From assembly GCA_947044365.1 (NCBI GenBank), contig OX345648.1:1379501-1443500 (forward strand): a stretch of 64,000 nucleotides of DNA. The letters are read 5' to 3'. Within the stretch, counting starts at the first letter, position 1, and each line of letters begins with the position of its first letter. Of this stretch, positions 1 through 12,011 are shown piece after piece. Source of the DNA: Petrosia ficiformis (taxonomy: Eukaryota > Porifera > Demospongiae > Haplosclerida > Petrosiidae). Under the pieces are notes generated by a model. The model had not been told where the DNA came from. It was given only the letters and a program-made list of their open reading frames with translations, and searched no databases. Made by a program: the position numbers and the translations under genes.

Positions 1-86
1 GATTTTCGATGGATGAATGGACAGTATTTGATTTTTTATCATGTAATCTCTGTAAAGTTTAAATTATCTCATAAATGTCATTTCAG

Positions 87-3000
87 GTGTCTACGAGTAA
101 ATCCCAAAGGACTGGATGAAGAGAGTAGGGACTACCTGTCCCTTTATCTATTGTTAATGAGTGGAGATAAAAGTGAAGTAAGAGCAAAATTTAAGTTTTC
201 CATTCTCAATGATAAGAAAGAAGAGAGAAAAGCAATGGGTAAGATGAGATTCATACTAAAGTATGTTCATATTCATGATGACCTCAAAATTAGGATGTGA
301 TGACTTTATATGTAATAGTTTAATGTCATAAGGTTACTACATGATTATACTATTATTTAATAATGAAGCAATGGATTGAGGTTTAAGATACACAAGAAAG
401 AATGTGCGGTAGTGATTAATGGAGAAAAGAGGAAAGAGAGTAAGACAGAGTATAACAGTTACCTCATGTACATTACCTGTGTTTATATAATATCATGGGA
501 ACTACACTTTAATATAGTGATAATCAACTGTACTTGTAAGTAGTACTACATGTATAGTACTATGATCATAGATTCCCTTTACACTTTCTACATGTATGTG
601 AACTGTACTTGTAAGTAGTACTACATGTATAGTACTATGATCATAGATTCCCTTTACACTTTCTACATGTATGTGAACTGTACTTGTAAGTAGTACTACA
701 TGTATAGTACTGTGATCATGGATTCCCTTTACACTTTCTATGTGAAAGTAGTACTGTACTTGTAAGTAGTACTACATGTATAGTACTGTGATCATAGATT
801 CCCTTTACACTTTCTACATGTATGTGAACTGTACTTGTAAGTAGTACTACATGTATAGTACTGTGATCATGGATTCCCTTTACACTTTCTACATGTATGT
901 GAACTGTACTTGTAAGTAGTACTACATGTATAGTACTGTGATCATGGATTCCCTTTACACTTTCTATGTGAAAGTAGTACTGTAGTACTATGATCATAGT
1001 AATGTGTGGATTCCCTTTACACTTTGTACATGTTATAGCATAGTACTAAGGTGTAATACTGTGTAGTACATTTGAAGTACAATATACAGATGTACAGTGC
1101 CAATGTACAGTGCACCTTACTCACAAAGTATACTGTACTCAACTGATGTAAAACGAAAGTATTTAAACTTAATAATGTTAGGTACTGTATTTTTACAAAT
1201 AGAATATGTTTGGATATTATTTGTTTATAAATTCTGTAGAGTCTCAAAGAGCGTATCGATTTGTGAGAGGGAAGGATTGGGGTTTCAAAAAGTTCATTAG
1301 AAGAGATTTTCTGTTTGATGATACTAATGGACTATTGCCTGATGACAAATTAACAATATATTGTGAGGTAATTTGGATATGTCAGGATATGTCAGGATAT
1401 TCCTTGTAAATCTATATAAGTTATTTTGATGTTATGTTGGATATGTCAGGATATTCCTGTAATCTTTATTGTATGATATACTAACGCTATGTTGGGATTT
1501 TTGGATACATGTATGTTAGGATATTCCTGTAAATCTATACTATGTGACAAATTAAATTACATCAATTCTCATTAGGTTAGTGTAGTGTAGCAATTAATAT
1601 ACTAGTGAGATATTTGGATATGTCAGGATATTCCTGTAAACCTATAATTGTGCATGTTCTCAAGCTGATGCTGTTAATACTAGTGGGTACTGGATAATGT
1701 TGGGATCTTTGGATATGTCAGGATATTCCTGTAAACCTATAATTAACATATTCTCATATTAGGTTAGCGTAGTAGCTGATGCTGTCAATACTAGTGGTAC
1801 AACTAGTCTTGGACAAAGACCTGTTGTTCCTGATTGTAATCTAAGCAGTGATATGAATATACTGATTGACAAAGGTCTGTTCTCTGATGTTACATTAGCT
1901 GTGGCAGGAACTGAATTTAAAGCTCACAAGGCTATTCTGGCAGGTATGACAACCAGACAACCATCAGCTAGCACTTCACAATCCTCAATGTATACTGGAC
2001 TAGTGCTATGGAATGTTTTAGTCGTCCGCCTGGTAACCACCATGTAATGATAACATGTTATCAAATGTTCGGAAATAGACACTCTCCTGTAGGGATGGGC
2101 AATATTTTGATAATTTGATTAAAATTTCCTGTAATAATGTTATCGTGTAAATATTGCCATATTGTGGTCACAAAAATAATGATTATTGTGCCATAACTTC
2201 AGGTTTTCAGTACTATCACATCTAAATCAGTTTTTCAACACTGTTTTCTCATTCAGGTATCAATTTGATTGTTGAATGAAATCTACATACATATGTAAGG
2301 TAGTCAATAATCACAACAATCGTGATACTTGCACAGACAATAATCGTTGACTCATATTTTCATAATCGCCCATCCCTACTCTCCTGTTTCGATCACACAC
2401 TTGATTACTGAATGACATCACAAAGCAATCATAGGGATACTTTTTTCTCCATATATCTTGTATTCATACATGTATATCTTGTATTCATTGTTCTTGTTTC
2501 TCTCTGTATATATAGCCAGATCTCCTGTCTTCTGTGCCATGTTTGAACACAGTATGGAAGAGAGTAGAAAGGTACACATGTACATTGTATGTGTGTAGTA
2601 ATTTGATCTGTGAATTTTAAATATGTAATTTGCAAACCAACAATTTGTCTGTGTCATGCCATTTTGTATAGATTATTAATTCCATGTTTCTCAATCACGC
2701 TCATGTGTATGCACTATGTCATATACATTGTACCATATATACTCTAATTATTTGTATCCTGCTAGCACACAAACTGTACATGTACATGTCAATATATATT
2801 ATGTTTGTGTGTTAGCATGTATGTACTATGTACCATATATACTTTAATTATTTGTATCCTGCGCTAGCACACAAACTGTACATGTACATGTCAATATATA
2901 TTATGTTTGTGTGTTAGCATGTACGTACTATGTACCATATATACTTTAATTATTTGTATCCTGCGCTAGCACACAAACTGTACATGTACATGTCAATATA

Positions 3001-6000
3001 TATTATGTTTGTGTGTTAGCATGTATGTACTATGTACCATATATACTCTAATTATTTGTATCCTGCTAGCACACAAACTGTACATGTACATGTCAATATA
3101 TATTATGTTTGTGTGTTAGCATGTACGTACTATATACCATATATACTTTAATTATTTGTATCCTGCTAGCACACAAACTGTACATGTACATGTCAATATA
3201 TATTATGTTTGTGTGTTAGCATGTACGTACTATGTACCATAAATACTCTAATTATTTGTATCCTGCTAGCACACAAACTGTACATGTACATGTCAATATA
3301 TATTATGTTTGTGTGTTAGCATGTACGTACTATGTACCATATATACTCTAATTATTTGTATCCTGCTAGCACACAAACTGTACATGTACATGTACATGTC
3401 AATATATATTATGTTTGTGTGTTAGCATGTACGTACTATGTACCATAAATACTCTAATTATTTGTATCCTGCTAGCACACAAACTGTACATGTACATGTC
3501 AATATATATTATGTTTGTGTGTTAGCATGTATGTACTATGTACCATATATACTCTAATTATTTGTATCCTGCTAGCACACAAACTGTACATGTACATGTC
3601 AATATATATTATGTTTGTGTGTTAGCATGTACGTACTATGTACCATAAATACTCTAATTATTTGTATCCTGCTAGCACACAAACTGTACATGTACATGTC
3701 AATATATATTATGTTTGTGTGTTAGCATGTATGTACTATGTACCATATATACTCTAATTATTTGTATCCTGCTAGCACACAAACTGTACATGTACATGTC
3801 AATATATATTATGTTTGTGTGTTAGCATGTATGTACTATGTACCATATATACTCTAATTATTTGTATCCTGCTAGCACACAAACTGTACATGTACATGTC
3901 AATATATATTATGTTTGTGTGTTAGCATGTACGTACTATGTACCATAAATACTCTAATTATTTGTATCCTGCTAGCACACAAACTGTACATGTACATGTC
4001 AATATATATTATGTTTGTGTGTTAGCATGTATGTACTATGTACCATATATACTCTAATTATTTGTATCCTGCTAGCACACAAACTGTACATGTACATGTC
4101 AATATACATGTATATTATGTTTGTGTTAGCATGTACGTACTATGTACCATAAATACTCTAATTATTTGTATCCTGCTAGCACACAAACTGTACATGTACA
4201 TGTCAATATATATTATGTTTGTGTGTTAGCATGTATGTACTATGTACCATATATACTCTAATTATTTGTATCCTGCTAGCACACAAACTGTACATGTACA
4301 TGTCAATATATATTATGTTTGTGTGTTAGCATGTACGTACTATGTACCATAAATACTCTAATTATTTGTATCCTGCTAGCACACAAACTGTACATGTACA
4401 TGTCAATATATATTATGTTTGTGTGTTAGCATGTATGTACTATGTACCATATATACTCTAATTATTTGTATCCTGCTAGCACACAAACTGTACATGTACA
4501 TGTCAATATATATTATGTTTGTGTGTTAGCATGTATGTACTATGTACCATATATACTCTAATTATTTGCATCCTGCTAGTACACAAACTGTACATGTATA
4601 TGTCAATATATATTATGTTTGTGTGTTAGCATGTATGTACTATGTACCATATATACTCTAATTATTTGTATCCTGCTAGCACACAAACATAATATATTGT
4701 AGATGTACATGTACAATACATAATATATATATACATTGTGTATATAAATATTGTACTAGATAGCATGTATGTACTATGTACCATATATACTCTAATTATT
4801 CATGCTGAAGCATAAACAAACATAATATATTGTACATGTACATGTACATGTGTATATTGTGAATGCACACTTTTTAACAAATAGAATCGTGTTGAGATCA
4901 CTGATGTGGAACAACCTGTTTTGTTAGAAATGCTTTCGTACATGTACACTGGAAATGCTCCTAATTTAGATAAAATGGCAGATGATCTGTTATCAGCTGC
5001 TGATAAAGTGAGTTTATTCTCTCCTCCTCCTGTCCTCTCTCTCTGTCTCTGTCTGTCTGTCTCTCTCTGTCTGTCTCTCTCTGTCTCTGTCTCTCTCTGT
5101 GTCTGTGTCTGTCTCTCTCTCTCTCCATCTATCTCTCTCTCTTTCTCATCCCCCTCCTTTCTTCTTTATTCCTCCCCTCTCTCAATCCATCTCCCATTTC
5201 ATTTTTCTTCATTTTTCCTTACTCTTCTCTCTCTTTAGTATGACCTAGAAAGGTTGAAGAAGATGTGTGAAGTAGCATTATGTAATAGTTTAAGTATTGA
5301 TAATGTAGCAGACACTTTAATACTAGCAGATCTACACAGAGCTGAACAACTTAAAAATATGTCTATTAATTTTATTAATAGGTAAGCTTATAACTTGTTA
5401 GTTGTTACTAAAATTGTGATAGACTAGACATACTATACCTCTAACTAAAAAGTGCTCAGTATTGTCATACTAAAACAACACTACCAAGCATGTCAATTAA
5501 CATACATTGAACACATAGGCCAGGAATTCCACCCTCTTCCAAAATTCCCAAAGTCCTGAAGTTTAATACTGAATATTAGCTGTGATAACAAGTAGAGACA
5601 GTGTTTTTGATAAGCTCATATGGCGCACCATTGGCCCAAAGAGCTTCTTATTTGGCACTGCACAGTTCTCTCTTGGGCCAGATGGCACAGTTAATTATGA
5701 TTATATTATCACTAACAGCATTAACTCTTTGTTAATTGGTTCAAGATGTATTCCCAATGGTGCACACACTAACCATTTTTGAGCCACTTTGGCCCAAGCT
5801 TGAAAACATATCAAAAGTAGAGATCATCAACTACAAAGCCTACTGGGGTAACAGAAGCAACCTCAAAGCACCTAAGTGTCTATGGAAGTAGTTGTGTGCA
5901 ATGTTCTGGAATGAAACTCTGGATTATTCATCCTCTATCTTTTATTTATTGTCCACAGTCATGCGTCAGAAGTTATGGAGACCGTAGGATGGAGTGCACT

Positions 6001-6094
6001 GGTTACAAGACATCCCACATTGGTTGCCGAAGCTTTCAAGGCTTTAGCATGTTCTCAGACATTACCTCGGAAGAGGCCTCGTCTATCTAGCTAA
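87..6094 (+). CDS. SPOP: SPOP-type MATH/BTB CUL3 substrate adaptor, 3' seven exons
   Basis: Exons 87-238, 1240-1367, 1763-1943, 2516-2571, 4885-5007, 5239-5381 and 5959-6094 join in frame with GT-AG introns and encode about 305 residues; the 5' exons lie left of the window. The translation follows animal SPOP closely: the C-terminal half of the MATH domain ([20 protein letters not shown], then [15 protein letters not shown]), a BTB domain ([20 protein letters not shown], then [20 protein letters not shown]), the 3-box/BACK region and a basic C-terminus (PRKRPRLSS) like the SPOP nuclear signal. SPOP proteins bind substrate through MATH and CUL3 through BTB and the 3-box, and act as a nuclear ubiquitin-ligase adaptor. 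The MATH-BTB linker is poorly conserved ([20 protein letters not shown]). No frameshift or stop is seen. Every intron except the last is loaded with repeats. Orthology is by remembered family pattern; length fits a 374-residue family missing its N-terminus. Confidence 0.93.
530..1025. repeat. 75-bp tandem repeat in SPOP intron
   Basis: About six to seven copies of a 75-bp unit; the block GATTCCCTTTACACTTTCTA recurs at 571, 646, 721, 797, 872 and 947. The unit is itself built from near-palindromic GTAGTACTACATGTATAGTAC segments. Sequence related to the array edges recurs at 6480-6720, beyond the gene, so this is a tandem expansion inside a dispersed element. Confidence 0.9.
1370..1740. repeat. 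Interspersed short repeat in SPOP intron
   Basis: The motif GGATATGTCAGGATATTCCT recurs about six times at irregular spacing through this 395-bp intron, often followed by GTAAACCTATA. The copies are degenerate, which suggests an old tandem array that has partly decayed. Confidence 0.75.
2090..2378. mobile_element. Non-autonomous hAT-like MITE, 289 bp
   Basis: The element begins TAGGGATGGGC and ends with its exact complement GCCCATCCCTA. It is flanked by a perfect 8-bp direct repeat, CTCTCCTG, at 2082-2089 and 2379-2386. An 8-bp duplication with terminal repeats of this type is the signature of the hAT superfamily. There is no coding capacity. It sits in the SPOP intron 1944-2515. Confidence 0.85.
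2660..4800. repeat. 100-bp satellite array, about 21 units, in SPOP intron
   Basis: Units repeat almost exactly every 100 bp; TACCATATATACT recurs at 2731, 2831, 2933, 3035, 3135 and so on to about 4771. Two variants differ at two sites (ATGTACTATGTACCATATAT versus ACGTACTATGTACCATAAAT). Each unit contains the inverted repeat GCTAGCACACAAAC / GTTTGTGTGTTAGC around a TGTACATGTACATG core. The array fills most of the 2.3-kb intron 2572-4884. Confidence 0.95.
5012..5150. repeat. CTCTGT-rich pyrimidine microsatellite in SPOP intron
   Basis: Runs of CTCTGT and CTCT make up most of the 231-bp intron between the exons ending at 5007 and starting at 5239, and extend its pyrimidine tract. Confidence 0.85.
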
Positions 6095-6879
6095 ATAAAC
6101 AATAAGATATTCGACTACATATCCCATAGCCATATTAATCATCTTACATCAATTCCCCTGAGCATGTAATTATAGTCTTATTTCTTTCTGTACTCCTCTC
6201 TGTGAATTTGTGTTTGAGTCTTCGAATTCCATGTCAAAATAATTATAATTGTATATATATATATAATATATATATATATTATTGTTTATAAAAAAACAAA
6301 CAGATAGTTAACAAGGTGTTAATATAAGTCATTACTTCATATAAGGATAGTATGTACCTATATTATATTACCAATAATTTCATGCTTGAGTAAGAACAAA
6401 ATCATAACAATGTCAGTGTCAATATTTATACCATATGAGACTACAGTATCTGACTTTATTAATTTTATGTTACATACTATGATAGGAGCTACACTTTAGT
6501 AAGTGGTGATAGTCGAGTCAACTGTACTTCTAAATAGTACTATAGTACTATAATCATAGTAATGTGTGAATTCACTTTACATTTGTATGTGATAGCATAG
6601 TACTAAGGTGTAGGTGTAATACTGTGTGAGGTACATGTACAGTGTACTTCACTCATAAAGTACACTGTAGTTAATGGAAGTACAGTGATAGTATGTAAAC
6701 TTAATAATGTCAAGTAGTGTATACATCATTTCGTGACTTTTTGAAATATCATTAGTTACATTAATTACTAGTTATTAAATAAATTATATCAAACAGACAT
6801 TCATAAACTAACAACTAAAAATTTATAAACATACACATGTAAACCAAAGCAAAATAAAAATCTAGTTACGAAGAGTCAA
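6095..6879. other. Convergent intergenic region between SPOP and protease-like gene
   Basis: This separates the stop codons of two convergent genes. It holds an AT dinucleotide run at 6253-6285 and, at 6480-6720, a diverged copy of the dispersed element that is tandemly expanded at 530-1025. An AATAAA at 6094-6099 overlaps the SPOP stop. No gene is seen. Confidence 0.7.
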
Positions 6880-9800
6880 TCAAGATGGCCGGCCACCTTC
6901 ATGAGTTATAACAGGTTCATTGTCCATTGGAGTTGAACATGTAGCGATACATGGAGTGAGTTGAAACGAAACTGTACCAAATGATGATTTTGAGTTATCT
7001 CCACTTGTATCGTACCACACTCCATATTCACCTCCACTGATCTGTCTCATTTTTAGGCAATAAGATGTTATCTCTCCACAAATTTGTGTTTTCTTCTCGG
7101 CTTTTTTACATGAACGAAGTGTTTCAAGCTGTTTGTCAATACTGACAGACTCGTCTACAGATGTACATAGACACTCAAATTCTCTAATAACCACTGGTAA
7201 TGAAGATCCTACCCTCCAGCTCTCATTTGCCTTCAATTGGGAAATCATGTATTTGAGAAGATCGGGAAACAGTACTTCTTGAGTGAAATCCACACGTGTT
7301 GCTGTATTAATCGAGCATACAGTACCAAGTAAAACCAGTTTCTCTTTCCCGTTCTCATCATTTTGAACAACAAAAAGTGGTGCACCAGAATCTCCTGGTC
7401 GGATGAACATGTCTCCATTTTCTAATTCATTACCGTCCATTCCTTTCCATTTAATGGCGGGAAAAGATCTTTGCTGTTGCTTGATTTTAGGGTTCTTGTG
7501 TATAAACTCCAAACAAAAATCTCTATTTCGTACTTTCAAAGTCCGTGTCGATGAACGCTTATCTTTAATTTGATGGCTCAAGACGTGGAGGCACAAATGC
7601 TTGGCCTCTTTTTTACCAAATATATAACGACCTGTAGCAGTTGCAATATTCTTCAAATCGGCAATTGTTTTTTCCTGTAATGTTTCTTTCTGAGGATAAC
7701 CTGTTTGTTGAGTGTATTCATTCCCTCTTATCTGATATTCATCAGGTGGCTGAAGGTTAGGGCCTACCGGAAATTGAGAACAATAATCTGTTCTGTTAAC
7801 TGGAAGAGGTGCTACTCTTGTCTGAAGTGAATTTTCAAGAGGCTGAGGGTTAGGGTATACAGGAGAATTATCTGTTCTGCTTTGCACTGGAAGAGGTGGT
7901 GCTGTTAACTGATACTGAACTGGATCCTCAAGTGGCTGAGGGATAGGGTTTAATGGAGAATTATCTGTTCTGCTTAGCATTTGAAAAGGACGTAAACTTA
8001 ACTCAATACTTTCTGTACTTTCACTACTCGCACTTCGTTCATATACTGGTGGTACTTGAAGTGTATTTATATCATTGAGATATTCAGAAGGGGTACCCCC
8101 CACTGCTGAAACTGCTTGATTATTCAGTGGAGGACGATGAAACTGCATAGCGAGTTTTTTAGCTATTCCATCTTTTTTACAAACAGGTTTTTGAGTCATA
8201 ACACGTTTAAAATCCTCTGGGTTTGGATGTGAAGGGTTGTATTTATCGTAAGGAAGAGGCTCAATACTTAGTTGTGATGAGTGGTCGGTTCCTACTGTCT
8301 TATAAGCGTTCTGAAGGTGCAGATCATCAGTAATATTAGGCGGGCTTTCCACAACCTCCAGTACACCAATATCTACATTACACGGGAGATGATAGTTGGT
8401 TGAATTTTGACCGTTTTCAAATATATATTTAGGTAATGGTAAATGATAGTACTTTGGTATCATACCATATTTGGAACACACGTATCGATATTTATAGTCT
8501 GGGGGATCCGTTTCGTTCTTCCTTGGACTTGTAAATTTCAGTTCATCATTTATTATTTTTCGGAACGGATCACAACAAATGGTACCCTGAATCATACAAT
8601 GTTCGCAATCATATTGTAAGTTAGCAAAGACTAAAGGGTCACCTTTTCGACGACGTCCGGTATGATCATGGTGTTCGGAATGGTCATGAAGTGGGTATAT
8701 GCTATGATGCCACATGCTGTCATATAAATCGTCCAATGGATAATTCTTGTATATAGCTTGTATATTAGCTTCTTTAATTCTGTTTTTGAGTACAGGAATA
8801 TCTCGTACCGGTATAGTGCAGTGTGCACACGTGATTCCAAAGTGTTTAGCGTAAGACAACTGGTCCCCAAATTCATTACGTAGAACAAGATCAGCTTTCA
8901 TGTAGTAACTAATAGTACCGTAACACGCCCCATTATTCACATGAAATGGTTCACCTGGTTTTCCCATCAATTCTTCTGGATGAAACGTTGCTCTATTGTA
9001 ATCATCTGCTTCCATGAAATTGATGTAGTCATCTAAGTTAAGCTGTAATCCAGCTTCGTGAAACTCTACAGCTTTTTTAACATGTATTGCAGCTTCAGCT
9101 AAGACAAACGGATGTCGCTCTGTAGGAATATTAGTGTAGATTTTGATACATGGTATGACACGATTTGATTTAATACCAAAACCAAGAGCCTCGACACCAA
9201 ATGCACTATGTATAGAAAGAAATACCGTAATATTATTATATTACACAGACACAGACAGACATAGACACAGACATGCACAGACACACACACAACACAAACA
9301 CAACACACACACAGACACAGACATGTACACACGCACACACATAGACACAGACACACACAACACACACAGAGGCAGACAAACACAGACACAGACATGCACA
9401 GACACAGACACAGACACAAACATGTACAGACACACACACACATACAGCCATGCACACACACACACACAACACACACAGACACAGATGCAGACAAGCACAG
9501 ACACACACACACACACATAAACACAGACACAGACACACACACACTCACTTAAATGCAGGATAGACAGTTTCTCGTCTCAGACAGAATTCGGACACAAATA
9601 AATGGAAAAATGTGTTTACATAGATGTCATAATCATCAAATGAGATATTTTGAGGTGGTTCATCAGGAATAGTGACAGAGGGATGACTATCAACAGTATC
9701 TTGATTGAGGGATGTAGGAAAAGTGGTCTGATTGATGGAGGTGTGCTGATTGTGTGCCGATAGTTGTATATCATCATGGAATGAAGGACCAGGGAGTATA

Positions 9801-9924
9801 ATCGAACGAGGAGGATCGTCTACAGTGTGTGAAATATCTCGTGAAGTGAGTGTACTGCTGAATGAGGAGAATTCTGATGGAGGTGGTGAATTAGTTTCAC
9901 TGGTCTTAGTACTAGAAAGTGTTC
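6880..9924 (-). CDS. Trypsin-like-fold serine protease-like protein (two 3' exons)
   Basis: Exons 9549-9924 and 6880-9205 (minus strand) join in frame across a 343-bp intron with a gtgagt donor, giving about 899 residues; the stop is TGA at 6880-6882. Numbering from the Met codon at 9013-9015, a catalytic-triad pattern is visible: His65 in FGITCAHC, Asp215 in VDIGVLEV and Ser543 in PGDSGAPLFVV. This resembles chymotrypsin-fold peptidases, but the Asp-Ser distance of about 330 residues is far larger than usual. It is filled by a proline-rich stretch with three imperfect copies of a unit such as SRTDNSPVYPNPQPLE (7740-7975). The reading frame stays open upstream of that Met, so it is not the start. 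The exon at 9549-9924 encodes a Ser/Thr/Pro-rich segment. No signal peptide is seen in these exons. The first exon is probably 13531-13644, but the phases do not join directly, so an exon is missing or the acceptor differs. Substrate and pathway are unknown. Confidence 0.75.
9244..9545. repeat. CA / CACAGA microsatellite filling an intron
   Basis: Almost the whole 343-bp intron of the protease-like gene is CA and CAGACA repeat. On the sense strand the TG-rich tract begins directly at the splice donor. Long cysteine/valine-rich and threonine/histidine-rich open frames over it are artefacts. Confidence 0.92.
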
Positions 9925-9984
9925 CTGTTTAAAAAAAGATAAGAGGGTGAATGGAAATTAAAGAGAATGTTTTACAGAACTATT

Positions 9985-10590
9985 GAAACTGTGATGATGT
10001 AGTATAATACAGCATATATAATACAGCAATGCTTAGCATATCATTATACTAATATTCTGTTAGTTATATTGTATGTTGTGTATATATATATACCAACACT
10101 ACATTACATAGTGATATAGATAATAGTATATAATACAGCAATGCTTAGCATATCATTATACTAATATTATATTGTATGTTGTGTATATATATAAACCAAC
10201 ACTACATTACATAGTGATATAGATAATAGTATATAATACAGCAATGCTTAGCATATCATTATACTAATATTCTGTTAGTTATATTGTATGTTGTGTATAT
10301 ATATATACCAACACTACATTACATAGTGATATAGATAATAGTATATAATACAGCAATGCTTAGCATAATCATATACTAATATTCTGTTAGTTATATTGTA
10401 TGTTGTGTATATATATATATATATATACCAACACTACATTACATAGTGATATAGATAATAGTATATAATACAGCAATGCTTAGCATATCATTATACTAAT
10501 ATTCTGTTAGTTATATTGTATGTTGTGTATATATATATATACCAACACTACATTACATAGTGATATAGATAATAGTATATAAACTATATT
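9985..10590. repeat. Tandem repeat of roughly 100-120 bp
   Basis: Five copies of a unit containing ATACAGCAATGCTTAGCATA and ACACTACATTACATAGTGAT (an inverted pair around its centre), separated by a variable TA run. Confidence 0.85.
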
Positions 10591-10774
10591 TCCCATGTCC
10601 TAGCTATTGATCACACAGTATATTTTAGATACTAGTTGATCATATAACTTTCCCTTGTCCTATATATAACTGTTGGCAGCATTGGCCAACATAATTATCA
10701 TAGGTACTATAATATAAATTTCCCTCTGTCTTAGCTGTTGATAACATAGGTGATAATTAATTATGATAGTCAAC

Positions 10775-11220
10775 AAGTGTATATAGAGAAAAAAACATCC
10801 CTATGATTGCTTTACAAATATAAGTGAAGATAACAGTATCCCTATGATTGCTTTGTGGTGTCCAGCATTCAGTAATCATGGCTGACTTTATCAAGAACAT
10901 ATTATAGTTATTATTTTGATTATCTACTCTCCTGACCTTTCAAAGGACCTTGTAGAACTTATATTTCAGGCAGAATAGCTAGCTATTAGTTCCAGTTTCT
11001 ACGTAAGCTACTTAGCTACAGGCAGCTTTCTTTCTGCTGGTCTGCAGAGCTCGAGTGCGCGTTCTTTTACGCGCCACACCCATTAATTGACCGAGCCCCC
11101 GGGAATGACGCAACTTCCTTAACTACGTATACAACGCATACTCGCGCAAGTGGACACAAGAAAATATATATACATTAAAACCCATGGAAAGCAATCATAG
11201 GGATGGCCCTACGGGCCATA
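10775..11220. mobile_element. Dispersed inverted-repeat element, family A
   Basis: The ends are inverted: CATCCCTATGATTGCTTT near 10797 and AAAGCAATCATAGGGATG near 11187. A small palindrome ATGGCCCTACGGGCCAT follows the right end. Related copies lie at 24853-25320 (same orientation), 29690-29985 and 55122-55432 (inverted), with fragments near 2420, 15375 and 35665-35712. No transposase frame is present. Confidence 0.75.
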
Positions 11221-11572
11221 ATAACATCTATAAATATCCCCTGCCTTAATTATGATTAGACAGTTGATTAACATATCACTTTTCCTTGTCCTCGCTGTTG
11301 ATAGTACAGTAAATGTTAAGTATATAAGAAATTATTCAATGAGCATATATATATATATTTTCCCCACCTGTTCTAGCTGGCTTGATATAGATACTAGTGG
11401 ATGTACTTGTATATAAATTCACTGGTTTTTTAGCTAATGATAGCACAGGCTAATAATTAATTATGATATATAGTTGATCAACATGTTCTCTTTAGCTGTT
11501 GACAATGCAACGGGAAATATTATCGATATTCAATAACTCAATCATTATATAACACCAAATGCATTGAATCTA

Positions 11573-11770
11573 GTATTGTTTTAGTTAACTATAACTAAAA
11601 CCCTTTTAGTAAGGCATTTTGACTTTTAGTTAACTAAACTATAACTAAATTACAAGTCTACTGCAATAACTATAACTAACTAAATGAAATTGGCCAATAA
11701 TGGACACTTTTTGTTAGTTAACTAAAACTAAAATCCTTTTAGTAAGCCCAACATTATTTTAGCTAAAGGT
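11573..11770. repeat. TTAGTTAACTAAAAC-type dispersed repeat
   Basis: Repeated and inverted forms of TTTTAGTTAACTATAACTAA and CCTTTTAGTAAG. Diverged relatives occur at 47878-48060 and 49425-49565 in introns of aralar copy 2, and the duplicated copy starts at 56066. It is probably a decayed MITE. Confidence 0.6.
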
Positions 11771-12011
11771 TTGAGATATGAGGCATAGTATAACTATAAC
11801 TAAAAGTAGTTACTCAGAAAAGTGTGTTATATATAATCTAGCAATTCCCATGGCTAGGTGGTATACTATTGCTATGCAGCTATTACATTTCCAGAGATAT
11901 TCTTTTGACACAGAAAATATCCACACCCTCAGGCTAGTGAATACATACTATATGTAAACTAGGAGCCCATGAAAAACCACAGCTCCTGCTTTATGGATTC
12001 TTAACTGTGGC

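Noticed and set aside
4038..4229. 63-codon ORF
   Set aside because: Lies within satellite units; an open frame of the repeat.
2660..4800. Possible CRISPR array
   Set aside because: The repeats are contiguous 100-bp units with no unique spacers, in a eukaryotic intron; this is satellite DNA.
6094..6099. AATAAA overlapping the SPOP stop as the polyadenylation signal
   Set aside because: It would leave almost no 3' UTR; cannot be decided without transcript ends.
8631..8888. 85-codon ORF on the minus strand
   Set aside because: Out-of-frame shadow of the protease-like coding exon.
9099..9548. Long Cys/Val-rich and Thr/His-rich ORFs
   Set aside because: They are translations of a CA/CAGACA microsatellite in an intron, open in several frames at once.
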